Source: Ophioceras dolichostomum (taxonomy: Eukaryota > Ascomycota > Sordariomycetes > Magnaporthales > Ophioceraceae). Taken from it: 49,945 nucleotides of DNA. Below, in pieces: positions 13,035 through 24,236 of the stretch. A model generated the notes under the pieces. The model saw only the letters and a list, made by a program, of their open reading frames with translations, was not told the DNA's origin and did not search any database. The stretch spans positions 1 to 49,945 of the forward strand of contig PYST01000294.1 in assembly GCA_003049485.1 (NCBI GenBank), read 5' to 3'. Both the position numbers and the translations under genes were made by a program. Within the stretch, counting starts at the first letter, position 1. Every line of letters starts with the position of its first letter.

Positions 13035-13808
13035 TTACATTGTAAGGACGTAATAGATCTTTTTGGTGCACAAGAGCTGTGTCGTAGAATAACCGGTGGG
13101 TGCTGAGCCCGGCTCCCATTGCAGCTCGTAGTTTACAACACTCACATGGGGGTGCGGGGCCAGAGTGAGGCATAGAGGCCAGCCGAGGATTTCCCAAGAG
13201 CGGATGTCGAAATCTTTTCCTTCGTAAGTGGTATGCCCTTTGTCTTGCCAACTCTTCAAGAACTCGAGTTTCGATTTGAGGGACTCGTGTATGTCCTCCT
13301 CCGGCGTGTTACAGGAGAAGCTAAATTGGTCGTAGTCGGCTCTCAAATTGAACTCGATCTTTCTGTTGTCCTCATCCTAATTTCCCGCGCTTTTGTAGGA
13401 GTCTAGGGTAGATTGATCCAACTCGAACACCACGCTCCCGACAGGTGCTCGGAGGCTCACGGTGCACGATCAGACCCGATCTTACCCAGAACTTGTAATG
13501 CGAGTCGTCCTGCTTGCCAGTATGGTGCCATTGCCTAGGAGCAGGTACCTGATCCAGCCTTCACAAATATTGTCGATCTTGTCCAGGAGAAGCCGTTCCG
13601 CAGCAGACTGTGTCTACGTAGGTTGTGAAGTTGAGACAGGGATGTGCTCAAGCAACTCGGGAATTCTGATAGACATTTCGCTGAGTGAAGCGACCGTATA
13701 GTAGTTTTTTATGAACTGTGGATGTGGCGGAACAAATCTGGGCAACTGTCCTTTCTCCATCTGTGGGGGGATTTTTATGGATGGTGGCTCCTCTGGGCTA
13801 CAACGCAT
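13035..13808 (-). pseudogene. Probable decayed gene of unknown family
   Basis: Minus-strand pieces read like protein but do not join intact. An ATG-started frame from 13808 (MRCSPEEPPSIKIPP onward) runs about 64 codons to a TAG, and the same frame continues protein-like beyond the stop (AAERLLLDKIDNICEGW). A different frame then reads QDDSHYKFW and ends at a canonical donor (GTAAGAT, near 13483). A canonical acceptor (AAATTAG) at about 13380 then restores a frame (DEDNRKIEFNLRADYDQF) running about 100 codons. Good splice sites combined with a stop and a frame change suggest a real gene that has been inactivated. Alternatively it is a short gene with extra introns that I have not resolved, or noise. 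No family is recognised. Confidence 0.33.
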
Positions 13809-13984
13809 GGGACACAGCTTGTCGTTTATATAATACCTGGATTCGCGGAGAGCCTCTGTTGCTGAGTGAAATCCGCCGCCCCCAACCGCTCCAGCTTGGC
13901 CTGAGTTCTTCGAGATGAAACAGCGAGCCTCGTCGTCAAGAATGGAGAACCTAATTGTGGCAATACGCTTCCACTATTTTATAT

Positions 13985-14105
13985 GACCTTCTATCAGCTT
14001 CTACTGTCTTCTATCTTCTTCTATCACATATGTTAGAATTCGTCTCTTCTAGAACTGCCTTTACTATTTGTAATACAGTTCTAGAAGATTCTACAGTTCT
14101 TTACT
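13985..14105. promoter_or_regulatory. Heat-shock-element-like cluster in a TTCTA-rich tract
   Basis: A TTCTA-rich stretch contains TTCTAGAA at 14047-14054 and, at 14079-14091, TTCTAGAAGATTC, which is three alternating nTTCn/nGAAn units and a perfect match to the heat-shock factor consensus. No gene starts close by; the nearest downstream start is the BIM1-like gene at 14954. Binding is inferred from the motif only, and the surrounding low-complexity repeat makes a chance match more likely. Confidence 0.3.
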
Positions 14106-14953
14106 CGTGTTTATATAGAGCTCTTCTGAGCATCACATTCTCTAGCTAGATCTAGAGGACAAGTCACTCCTTAGCAGTCTCGTCCCAAACTAGAGCTGGC
14201 TTCCTCCCGTTCCTCACGTTATCAGGCTATCGATTTTGACACTCGTCGTTAAGGAAACCCTCCCACCCGGAGTCATGTGGCCGAGTCACATTGCTGGGAT
14301 GAGTTGGCTGCAATACTCTCCATGTTCAACAATTCCCAGCCGTGTTGCATTCCAATATCCCGTATGTAATTCTTTGTCCGCTCTCCAGCCGTGTCACCAC
14401 CCAGAGGCTGCCACTCAGGCTCTGGAATGGAAAGACCAGCCAACGATGTGATGTTAAAGAAAAGGGAATAACAGCCAAATTTATATCAACCATGGATCAA
14501 CTGGAAGTTGGCATACTGACACCACTGGCAAGTCGAACGTTGCTGTTGGCGGTTCGAGCGATCAACAAAACAGCCCCTCTCCACAACAACAGCTTAACAG
14601 GGACTCACATCGTGAGGCGTCATGATGGCCGTCAGTCAATATGTAATTAAGTGTCTAGGTATTTAACAACGATGGTGACATCCCATTGATGTGCAATCAC
14701 GGTCACGGCCTGGCGAAGGACCTGGGTGTGGCGTATGCAAATTGAGTGATATTGCCGGGACTCCATCAAATGGCGGGACCAGGATGGCGATCCTTCTGAC
14801 GTGCCGTTCCGACAAGTCCGATGCGAGCAGGCGGCTGACCTTAAAATGAGCTTAAAAAGAACGCGATACCCCACAATCTCTTGATCCCTTGCCCCTTTTC
14901 TTTATCCCCAGGGTCAGCAGCCTCGCGCTTTGCTTCTTCCAGCACCAACAGCC
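14106..14953. other. Upstream region of the BIM1-like gene
   Basis: No coding sequence is supported. The last 100 bases before 14954 are pyrimidine-rich, as is usual just upstream of fungal start codons. Short open frames on both strands show no domain. Confidence 0.45.
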
Positions 14954-15853
14954 ATGATGCTTCAGTGTCGCTCATTTCTCCTCGCGGCGGCCTCCTGCCT
15001 CCTGGTGGACCTCACTCGTGGCCACCATGTCATCGTCTACCCTGGGACGAGAGGCGACAGCCTCAAGGTTACTGCGGAGTTTCCCTTCGGCATGCAGTGG
15101 ATGTATCCATGTGTGTTACCCCTATACTCCCTCCCCAGTATCACCCTCCATCCTGCCACTCATCACCCAGCTGACAATCGCGAGCTTCATCTCCAGGCGG
15201 CGGACTTTCGCCGACAACAAACCGAACTGCCTGGCCAGTCGGCGGAAACGGCGGCGTAGCGATCCAGCCGGGGTGGTTCAGGGGTCACTCCTCCTCGCTC
15301 TTCTACATCAACATGGGATTCGGCGCGGACCCTATCAACTACTCGTTCCCCATGACGCCCATGTTTCGCGTCAACGGGCCTTCGGCTTCGGACGACCCTT
15401 TCCCAGGGCAGTTCTGCCTGCCCCAGGTCCCGCTGCCCGAGGGAGTCACCCCGAAGAGCGGCGACCCCGCCTCGATCCAGATCGTGCAGGCACATAAGCA
15501 TGGGGCGCCGTCATTCTCGGTAAGATAAAGCCAGGCCACCCCCTTCTACGAAGTCTACCTATCAGCTCGCTGATGCTCGCCCCGGCGTCTCTACAACCGG
15601 AAAACAAATATAGTGTGCCGACATCGTGTTCACAGATGACCTTAGCCAGGTGCCCCCTCTGACGGACAGGAACTGCTTCAACTCAACCAGCATCACCGTC
15701 CAGCACGTCCAGGTAGTGGTTGTGTCAGGTGCAGCGACAACAGCCTCAACAACAACGTTATCCCAGAGCACTACCTCCTCTGCACCAGCCAATAGTGCCA
15801 AAAGGCTGTCGTCTCGATTCTCAGGCCTGATGGGTTTTCTCATGATGATTTGA
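14954..15853 (+). CDS. BIM1/X325-like copper-binding GPI-anchored protein
   Basis: Exons 14954-15110, 15197-15519 and 15614-15853 give 239 residues. The start is the ATG at 14954, since the frame upstream has no ATG. A signal peptide (MMLQCRSFLLAAASCLLVDLTRG) is followed directly by His-His-Val, so the mature protein could begin with the copper-brace histidine that defines this family of LPMO-like proteins. The family block YPCGGLSPTTNRTAWP is formed across the first splice junction, which strongly supports that intron (donor GTGTGTT, acceptor CTCCAG). Later come a His in GWFRGHSSS and CADIVFTDD, which could supply the second His and the Asp ligand. A Ser/Thr-rich stretch and a hydrophobic tail (FSGLMGFLMMI) indicate a GPI anchor. 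X325 proteins bind Cu(II), and BIM1 acts in copper uptake rather than polysaccharide cleavage; a role here in surface copper handling is inferred. Confidence 0.85.
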
Positions 15854-16300
15854 GGATGGCTCCTTTTTTTCCCTTCCCTTAACTTAATTTACGATCCGAT
15901 TGGAAATATTAAAATGATATCATGCTTGACAGGCGCGAGAGCGGCCCAGGCAGAAAGCCACAAGGGTTGTGAACTCTTGGGATGAACAACAACAATTAAG
16001 TACTAATAGGTACACAAAGATGGAGATGAAATTCAGGGACACAAAAGAGTGAAGTTCGTATGTACACCTAGCCGACATCTTCCCGACACTGAGCAGGACG
16101 GGATCGGCTAGGACTAAATTCAGAAATATATACTGTTTGAAATCGTCTCCCAAGGTAGTAGGTCCCGGGGAATGCACATAACAAGATCCTCCAAAACGAG
16201 ATCACCCCTCCAGCCGATTATCCAATCTCTTGTTGAAAGCTCGCATGAATGATCTCACATGCGTGTCACATCCTCAACCAGTTCAGATAAACAAACTCTC
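15854..16300. terminator. Convergent intergenic region with shared 3' ends
   Basis: This 447-base stretch separates the stop codons of the BIM1-like gene (plus) and the M28 peptidase gene (minus), so it must hold both polyadenylation regions. It is moderately AT-rich. I see no gene in it. Confidence 0.45.
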
Positions 16301-17823
16301 TCAAAGATACGAGGCCTCAACGAGGAATCCGATGGTGAACTTCGAGTGGCGGAGGATGGCCGGCCACATGATGGTAGAGTAGGTCTGAAAAAGGTGGTGC
16401 CGAAGCCCGCGAAATTAGCATTCAAACATCGATTGAGCCCGGAAGTCTCATTATCAGGGTTGCAAGTAGTCTTGTTTATTTTTAGGGCACTCACATCGCT
16501 CGCGGTGTGGATGTACGGGTCGGACGTAGCCATGACTTCGTCGCAGACATAGGAGGCAGCTTCAAACAACCAATGCCGTCAGTTCCGGTTCTGCTCTGCT
16601 CGGTTCGTGCTTCGGAAAGAGAAGGGGGAAGAGTCGTCTTTTAGGAAAGACGGTGCGAGTAGGCAAACTTACGGAACCCATTCGACCGCGCACTCGCATG
16701 ATCCGAGCACCCATACCCACACGCATCGCTCGTCGGCGCGCCCGCGCCCCCGTACGTCTGAGCCGAAAGCCTGACGTACGCCGTCAGGCTCGCGTCCACA
16801 TAGTCCGTGTACACGCTGATCTTCCCCGACGGCGAATAGCCCGCCATGTCCTGGTTCACAAACGCCAGGACCGTCTTCCCGCTCGTCCTGTAGTTCGAAA
16901 ATATCGCCTGGGATCCCAGCAGACCGGGCTCCTCCGCCGCGTAGAAGTGGAACTCGATCGTGTCCCTCGGCGCGAACCCCTGGGAGGCCAGCACGCGCAG
17001 CGCCTCCATCAGCACGACTGTCCCGGACCCGTTGTCGTCGGCCGCGGGGCGGCGAGTGGAACCGGAGCCGACCCCGTCGAAGTGCGCGCCGACTATGACC
17101 AGGTTCGTGGAGGTCGAGCCGGGGATCTTGACGATGATGGAGGACTGCGACCAGGTGTGCGTGAAGTATGAGACGGTGATGGCCGGGTTGGGCGCCGCGA
17201 GGGTGACGAGCTGGTTGTAGAGCCAGGTGGCGGCCTGCACGCCGTAAGTGGAGGTGTAGTAGCGGTTCTGAAAGTTGGATAGGGTCAGGAGCCAGGACTG
17301 CGGGCCCGTGGTTGTGGCCAGGGCCACCAGGGGGTTGGCCTGGGTCTGGTGGCTAAGCGTCGTCGGGTAGGTGACTCGTTTTTTGAGGCGCGGGGAGGAC
17401 TCCTCGCCGTCTGGGGTTGATAGGATAGCCAATTCCTCGGCCTGATTCGTTGGGGAAGGCCCCGAAATTGTCAGCACGATGAACGACATCTCCCTTCTCT
17501 CGGCCCTCTCGTTCCCCCTCCTCTAAGAAGACTGGCCCGTCTCAGGGGTCATGGTGATGATGACTGGGAAGCAGATTTGGAGGTCATACAGAGACGTCAG
17601 TGATGTCGATGAAGCCGATCTTCTTCTCCATGTACTGCTCGTAGATATCCTCGGGCGACATCCACGTCCCAGGGTCGCTCGGAGAGGTCTTGATGAGTCT
17701 CAACGTGTCCATGGGCTCCACCGCCGGCCGTACGAACTTCTCCAGCGGAGTTCCGGTGACGGTATGCCATGACGATGACGCGGCGAGGGCTAGCAGCCCG
17801 AGTGAGCAGCGCGGCAGGTGCAT
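16301..17823 (-). CDS. Secreted leucine aminopeptidase, peptidase family M28
   Basis: Four exons, 17823-17590, 17441-16673, 16559-16495 and 16384-16301, join in frame to 383 residues, the usual length for fungal secreted leucine aminopeptidases. It has an N-terminal signal peptide and a propeptide (EKKIGFIDITD). The dinuclear zinc ligands are all visible: His in GAHFDG, Asp in AADDNGSG (bridging), Glu pair in YAAEEPGLLGS, Asp in NQDMAGYS, and His in DPYIHTASD. The last ligand lies in the 65-base third exon. The final exon encodes the family's C-terminal block (RHSKFTIGFLVEASYL). All introns have GT-AG ends; the first donor (GTATGA) is slightly weak. The enzyme should remove N-terminal residues from peptides outside the cell, with the propeptide removed on maturation. 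It faces the BIM1-like gene tail to tail. Confidence 0.92.
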
Positions 17824-20276
17824 CGTTGTTAGATCGATAAGTCAGTACCAGCAGCAAAAAGGAACGTGTAGGTAGGTAGATGTGGCTCAACAGGTGAGCT
17901 AGCTAGCGTGCTGATGACGATGATGATGTATGGCCGACTGAGACTACAGCTTCCTAGGTAGATACCCGGGAACGGCAGGCCAAGTTGGGCTGAGAACACA
18001 GGAAGGGCACAGGAAGGGAGTCCGTCTTCTTATGCGGACGTGAGAAGAACACCTCGATCATGCCAGATCATTGCGAGGGGATAAGGAATGTGGGAATATG
18101 GGCACCCCTTATGGGTTTGGTGGCCTCGGGTGGCGTGCCGCGCCGGCAAGGCGCATGGAGCTGTGCCATTTTTGCATGTGCCATGGGCGGATCACCACCC
18201 ATGTCTAAGGCGATGATGATAGCTGAACCCATCGTGTGCTCCCCCCAAATTTGCTCGCCTGCCTGTCTGAAGCGTCTGGATGTGCGGCGGAGGGACCCGA
18301 ACGATCCACCCCGCAAGCCGCTGGTGCTTTTCGTTGCATTGAAAGACAGCTCAGGTTGCCAGTCTAGTCCAGGTGCCCTCCCCCAAAAGCCCTCAACTTC
18401 CTGTTTCGGCCAATTTTGTTTATCGTTTATCTGACCCCCCTCATGTTGGAGTGATGAGAGTGGCTGCTTTTTGTGTGCCCGTCTACATCCGCACTCCTCC
18501 CCAATCCAATGAACTGACAGGACGGCTCAGTCGGTCGACTGGCTCGAAACGCCGTAGCTGTCGATGTTCTCCTTCTTTTCGTAGTTGTTAGCAAACGAAG
18601 CAGGCGACCATCGCATTGCATCTGTCGCCCTGCGCGGGAGGAACGTCGATTTAAGGAAGGAGTCTGGGGGCAGATCGCCATTCTTTGCCACGCTGGATGC
18701 CTGTGGTGGGTTGTGAGCTGCCAAATAGGGGCTAGTCTGGGGGCGGGTTGATCGGGTGTGGGGGGATTCGGGCGAGGGGTTGCTGGCCAGGCTGCCCTGC
18801 TGATGCAGGACACACGGGAGTTTCCCCTTGGCGTGCGGCACTGCATGACGGCTCTAGGCGAATTTGTCGAGCTTTTGACGAGTGAGATACGATTTCCGTG
18901 AGGCCTGATTGATAGAGGTAGATATCTTGCTGATACGGTTGACGTAATCGTAAGAGGCAGGAGTACATACAGGTAGTTGCAAAGTCAGTCGGGCGTGCTG
19001 ATGGCCAAGCCGAACGGGCAGCCTCCCAGTAAAACATCGAAAATGGCTTGGGACACATAGGATTTGACGGGAACAGCTACACTAGATGTTATTCAACAGC
19101 TCTAGCTTCCCACTTTTTTCCTCCTTCTTTGCTGTTGTCGTTATTGTTATTGCTCCGTCTAAACCCAGGACACGACAGGGGGGACTGGACCTCCAGAGGT
19201 CCGGATGGAGGTACGAAGACTTGCTCGCTGGTCGCGACTGGACGATTTTATTCCGCTGATGCCATCCTTCCACAGCGTCCAACTGGCTTGTAAAAGGTGT
19301 TTAACCGATTGAGCGTGACAAACTCCCGATCTTCCTGTGGTGTAAGTTTGTGATGGCAACTTATAATGATCGCCTCGAGAGGAGGTGATGAGGAGCGCGG
19401 GGTCCTGGGATTTGCCCTTTTTCAGCGTGATAGGCAAAAAGGCAAGGAGCTAGGGAGTCTCGTCCCTCCAGCGGATCTCCTCAAAAATGATCCGCCCTAT
19501 GCTACAATATCCAATGTTGCGACAGATCCCCCTTCCTCGAGGGCTGATGTGGAAGGTGTTACCCAAGTTGTTGATTATCGCCTGTACAATACCGGCGACG
19601 TCGAGAGCGCGAGGGAGAGGTAGGAGTCGGTCGGCTTCCCATTGCTCTTCTAGTGGAGACTTGTAGGACTTGTCTCGGTTTGCTACGCCTCTTGTCGCGT
19701 TCGGGGCCTTCGGCGCTGCGGGCGGACCGGGCTACCAGGATGAGTGCGGCTTGATGATGCCCGAGACAATCCCCATTCCTTGCCCCCGGGCTGCCGTCGC
19801 CATCAGCAGCCAAGGGCAGCACGTGTCTCCAATGGCACAGCCGGGGAGAGGGAGGAGGACCGCCGCCGTCGAAGAACCGGAAACCGCCTGGGCGGCGTAC
19901 GGCGACGGGTAAGTCGGCTTGAAAGGGATCAACGGCGCGAGAAGCTAAGCACAGTTAGGGCCAAACCCGACACCACGCAGGTCAAAAGCGCCGCAGCCGA
20001 TGGTGTCTGGGAAGACTCGGCGAAGCCGAACCTGAGACAAACCTCGGAAGTAGGGAGCAGCATTCGGATCGCGTCGTAGCGAGGGAGAGCAGCTGATGAG
20101 TGAGTTCGGTGAGGTGTGTGCACTAAGTACCTAAGCTCGAACCAGTTGGTAGAGGGGAGAAACGCCAGGACCAAACAGCAAGACAGTCCTCGGCAATTGA
20201 CCCAGAAATCAAAAGATTATATTGATATATGATGCCAGAGTAGTACGTAAAGAGCAAAGCCGCACCCGACTAGGAA
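17824..20276. other. 2.5 kb region without a recognised gene
   Basis: The first few hundred bases should contain the M28 gene promoter. The rest has only short overlapping open frames on both strands. None has a recognisable domain, and the longest (18427-18846, minus; 18060-18434, plus) have compositions expected of chance frames in GC-rich DNA. A GTAAGT donor near 19911 with a plausible short intron after it leads straight into a stop codon, so I do not call a gene. Confidence 0.4.
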
Positions 20277-21734
20277 CTAGGAAGAGCTGGCATTGTTTCG
20301 CAGACGGCGCCACCGGAGGGGGGCCGGGCCAAATTCCTCGCTTATCCTTTTCATCTGACCCCAGGGTAATGTAACACCCTCCAGTCGCACCTCGGCGCTC
20401 CGACACCCCCGTTCCTCACCAGCAGCAACACCGGCCGCCCACCGGAGGCGATCAGTAGTCGCCGGGTCAGCGATCCTTTCGGAGTCCCAGAAGACATAGG
20501 CCATGCCTCGCAGAGGGTCAAATGTATAATCGGAGAGGAGGTTAAAGCGCAAGTAGCCACCATAGTCGATGTTGAATAAGGAATAACCGGAGTTCGGATG
20601 GGTAGGATCGCTGACGTTGATCTTCGCAGGTGCTTGCACCTCGAGGGCGTTGTCAGGGGCATTCGCTAACGCCTGCGGGAGAAACTCTCGTCGCCTAAGA
20701 GGGTCTTCCACGATGATAGCCTTGCGCTGAGGGCTGTCGGAAGAGACAAGTCGACGCATGAAGATCATGCCCAAAGACGCTAGGTAATTGAGGTATGCAT
20801 GCGACCGGGACAGGCCGTCCTCGGAGAACATCCAGAGGCACAGCTTATCTAGTGACGTGTCAAAACGGATCATTTGGGCGTAGGCCTTGCGTCTCTGCTC
20901 GTCGTCTTCGCCCTCGGCATCGCCAGCGCTCAGAGAATGGACGTCGTAGTTATCATCGCACACACCATCTGAAGAATGAAGAGATGAAGGAGCCAACATC
21001 GGAGAAGAGAGCGAGGGCGGGAGGTGCACGCCAGGCGCGGTGAGGACGGCGTTTACAATCTGGTCTTGCAGATCGTCAAGGAAGCCCACGATAAGATTCA
21101 TGAAGTAGTGGTGAACGCAGTTCATCTCCTCAACCTCCCAAGGCTCGATTCTGGTCAGGAACCGTGTGAGCTGGACGCCAGCGGACGCGATCGATGGAGA
21201 CACGGCCGATCGGCGTTGATCGATGGGGGGGAATATCCGAGAATATAGCTCATGTCGATAGAAAGCTCTGAAGAACCTTGTGCGCTCTGTGCTAGACAAG
21301 GGCGGGAGCACGGCCGGAACAGGGACATCCTCGGGTCCGGCGAAATGGATTCGCGTCGTCGCTCGGCGGGCGTAGTCGTCTACGAAGTAGGAAACTTGCG
21401 AATGAAAACGCCAGAGGGCGGCCACACCTGCCTCGTCGGTGGGGAACGCGAAAGAGTCGGTATTCGCTCGTCGAAAATATTTGTCGAGATAAGCTTGCTG
21501 GAGCTCGGACGTCAGGGCGCTCCGCTCCGGGCAATGGAAAACAGCAAGCGCGTGGTAGAGTGCGTCGGGTTGGATGGCATTTCTGATGATCGCCGGCAGG
21601 ACGAGCATTGGCGATTGGACGTACGCTCGATAGCAAGAAGGCGACGCTCGGATGAGTGCGTTAAGGTCGCGAGGGCAATGTATTGATTGCAAGATGAGAA
21701 ACAAGATCTCGACAGGGACACTGTGCAGAGCCAT
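20277..21734 (-). CDS. F-box-like domain protein
   Basis: A single exon of 485 residues. An upstream in-frame ATG at 21842 exists, but the stretch before MALHSVPVEILFLILQ is Pro/Ser-rich and poorly protein-like, so I start at 21734. The N-terminus (LHSVPVEILFLILQSIHCPRDLNALIRASPSCYRAY) has the spacing and hydrophobic pattern of an F-box: Pro-x-Glu-Ile near the start, then Leu-x-Ala-Leu and a Ser-Cys-Tyr end. F-box proteins bind Skp1 and recruit substrates to SCF ubiquitin ligases. The remaining 440 or so residues have no recognised repeat or motif, only a short acidic patch (GDAEGEDDEQRR). It resembles the large set of fungal F-box proteins of unknown target. The gene is isolated, about 2.5 kb from the M28 gene. 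Confidence 0.75.
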   Translation of the reverse strand: MALHSVPVEILFLILQSIHCPRDLNALIRASPSCYRAYVQSPMLVLPAIIRNAIQPDALYHALAVFHCPERSALTSELQQAYLDKYFRRANTDSFAFPTDEAGVAALWRFHSQVSYFVDDYARRATTRIHFAGPEDVPVPAVLPPLSSTERTRFFRAFYRHELYSRIFPPIDQRRSAVSPSIASAGVQLTRFLTRIEPWEVEEMNCVHHYFMNLIVGFLDDLQDQIVNAVLTAPGVHLPPSLSSPMLAPSSLHSSDGVCDDNYDVHSLSAGDAEGEDDEQRRKAYAQMIRFDTSLDKLCLWMFSEDGLSRSHAYLNYLASLGMIFMRRLVSSDSPQRKAIIVEDPLRRREFLPQALANAPDNALEVQAPAKINVSDPTHPNSGYSLFNIDYGGYLRFNLLSDYTFDPLRGMAYVFWDSERIADPATTDRLRWAAGVAAGEERGCRSAEVRLEGVTLPWGQMKRISEEFGPAPLRWRRLRNNASSS

Positions 21735-22815
21735 GTTGGAGTCGGGAGGGGGTCGGGAGGGGGCAAGGTTGCTTTGTTTGGGCTGGGAGCTGGGAATGAT
21801 GCAAGTTGGAGCAGTTGGGGAGATGACTGCAATAAGTAACATCGCCGTGCTTTCGTTGCGTGGCAGTCACGTGGTCGCACCCGGATCTCTGCTTGCCTGA
21901 CTGCCTGACAGGATGGCTGCCGAGGCGGCACACGTGACTAACCACCTTGTAGGGAGCAACATGGCAGTCGGATTGTATTTTGTATTGCATTCCCGACCTA
22001 TCTGCGTGTGCTCTGCGCGGTATTGTACCTTACGCGGCAGGTAACGCGGTACCAGGCACAATAGAAAACACATTACAATACAATACATTGCAGGCCCTGT
22101 CCGTTACAAAGGGGCTGAGGCTTCCCCTGAGGCCCCCTTCTCCTAGAAACCCTTGCCTAGTCTTTGAATCTTGATATGCGAAGCCTCAATAAAGACTCCC
22201 CAATCCACCATTTTTTCAGTGGTGGGAAGGAGTAGCTGGTGCGTAGGCATGCCTAGCATCGTACTACATGCTTAAGCGCCCGCGGCGACCCTCCTGCGGC
22301 CACTGCTGACCACAGAAAGCCCAACATAACGCCCGACATAAAGCCTAGCAGTCTCCAAAAGGCAGCCAATCCCACTCCTTCTGATCATCTGCCTCATTAG
22401 GGAACCACGAGATCCAATCAAGTCAGTAACTACTGTAAATAGGGCGCCTGATGTTGCGTGAGTCACCAGCCCAAGGTCGGCAGCCCCTTCCGCTGAGAGG
22501 ACGTGGAGAAAGATACGGGATAATGACTTCCTTGACTCACTGGTTCTGCCTAAAATGGGGGCCAGCGCGACGGGTCAACCCGGGGAGAAAATGGAGGGGA
22601 GACGGCTGCCAACAGAGGCTCCCTCAGCCCCATCTCGTTCCAACTAGAGCAAGAGGTCAGACACTAGGCCAAGTCTTTGCAGGTGGTCCCTTTTGTGCAT
22701 AAAGGGGCTGAATCTCCCGCCGTTCGAGTGGCAGAAAGAGGAGAGCAGTGGTCTTTCCCCCTTGAAACTACGTCTGCACGTCTACGTCGTTTTGGCGCGT
22801 CAGTTCACGACAAGC
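21735..22815. other. Divergent intergenic region
   Basis: This lies between the divergently transcribed F-box and Gly/Tyr-repeat genes, so it should contain both promoters. Short frames only; the minus frame 22466-22272 has no domain. There is no repeat of note. Confidence 0.45.
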
Positions 22816-23786
22816 ATGGCTTCCTACAAGACCAGCACCAAGATGTCAGAGGAGGACCTTGCCGACTACAATCAGACCCGCCGAGCGCTCTACCCCACCA
22901 CTTATCGTTTAGTTCATCCATCGGAAGAAGAAACGCGCGACTACGACGACTACAGCGCTTTGAGTGATGTAGCAAACGAGTCCATGCAAGAGTACGCAGA
23001 CGAGTACAGCGCCGTGACCGGGAGCACGACACGACACCCGAGACCCATCCAGTCTTTGTCCCAGCCAGAGCATTCCCGCCTTGTTTCGCCTGCTGCCACA
23101 GCAGCGATCGACTGCGCATGGTTAGTGTTGTGATCCCAGGACCCGCAACGTAATGTAATGTGTTGTACTGTGTTTCGTGCCGTTTTTGATGCTACGGTAC
23201 AGTGTAGAGTAATAGTAAAGCTTGCGCCCGGTTGATGCTAACGCCGTCGTCGAATACCAGGCACGCGCGGGCGCGTGAAAATTACTTGCAGAAACACCCG
23301 TATGGTTACAGTACCGCCTATCAACGAATGGCGCATGAGGGATATGCGGATGAAGCCTTTGATGATGCTAAGCGCCACCTCTCCTATTACAACACCCACT
23401 CGGCCGGAGCGTACACGACCCCCGTCACCGCCGCCCCCCTCGCACTTCCGCCCTCATGGACGGCCCCACTTCCGGTGCCGGTCTCGGGGACGAGGAGCGG
23501 GTACGGGACAGGAATAGGGACGAGCGGGTACGGGACGGGGAGCGGGTATGGGACAGGAATAGGGACGAGCGGGTACGGGACTGATACGGGGACGGGAACG
23601 GGGTATGAAACTGGGACGACGGCTGGATATGGGGCGGGTCATTGGGCGGGATATGACACCGAGTCGAGCGCAGACCCTGAATTTGGGACCGCGCCGAGCA
23701 CGAGCCCAGAGCCTGAGTATCAGGGCGGGTATGAGTCCGGGACGGGCGGGGATGGGTCTGAGTACGGAGGTCAGTATCAGACATGA
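22816..23786 (+). CDS. Hypothetical protein with Gly/Tyr/Thr tandem repeats
   Basis: Two exons, 22816-23120 and 23261-23786, give 276 residues. The intron has a GTTAGT donor, a perfect TGCTAAC branch point near 23236 and a CAG acceptor, and the junction rebuilds a Trp codon in frame. The first 150 or so residues are hydrophilic, with several Tyr-rich segments (DYDDYSAL, ENYLQKHPYGYSTAYQRM, HLSYYNTHSAGAY). The last 100 residues are built from short GYGTG and GIGTSGYGTG units and end with Gly/Tyr/Glu-rich variants. There is no signal peptide and no membrane helix. Low-complexity Gly/Tyr sequence is typical of disordered or phase-separating proteins, but no function is recognised. The N-terminal half looks conserved enough to be a real gene; the repeat part may vary between strains. 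Confidence 0.7.
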
Positions 23787-23938
23787 TGGGGTAGGACAGG
23801 TACTTGGGGACGCCTACGCACAGAGCTTACCTTGAGAGATACTGCAACACTGCCCCTAGCGGATGGGAGACACAGCCTGGAAGGATACAGTACAGCAGAT
23901 GGGAGCTTACAGAACCACTAAGATGTGGAGGGCTAGGT

Positions 23939-24201
23939 ACCTAGGTAGTCACGGCTTTGTTGATTTTCATCATTTTTCCTTCCAACCTCCACATGCGAGT
24001 AGCTTGAAGATGGAATGCAAATTTGTTTTTCTTGTTTAACCTTGTCCAACTGTGTGCATCAAAATATTGATCCCCTCGTCGTCCATCGCTGGCCCAATAT
24101 TAACTTAATATTCGCTTAACTATTTACTTAACTTATTTATTTACATAATATAATCCTCCCCAAGCATTACCTTCTCCTTGGAGGGCTAGGTAGGTACCAA
24201 G

Positions 24202-24236
<35 letters not shown>

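Noticed and set aside
18427..18846. A 139-codon minus-strand frame
   Set aside because: Pro/Arg/Thr-rich chance frame with no domain.
19670..19970. A frame ending at a good GTAAGT donor, with a short possible intron
   Set aside because: Splicing leads directly to a TAG, so no gene results.
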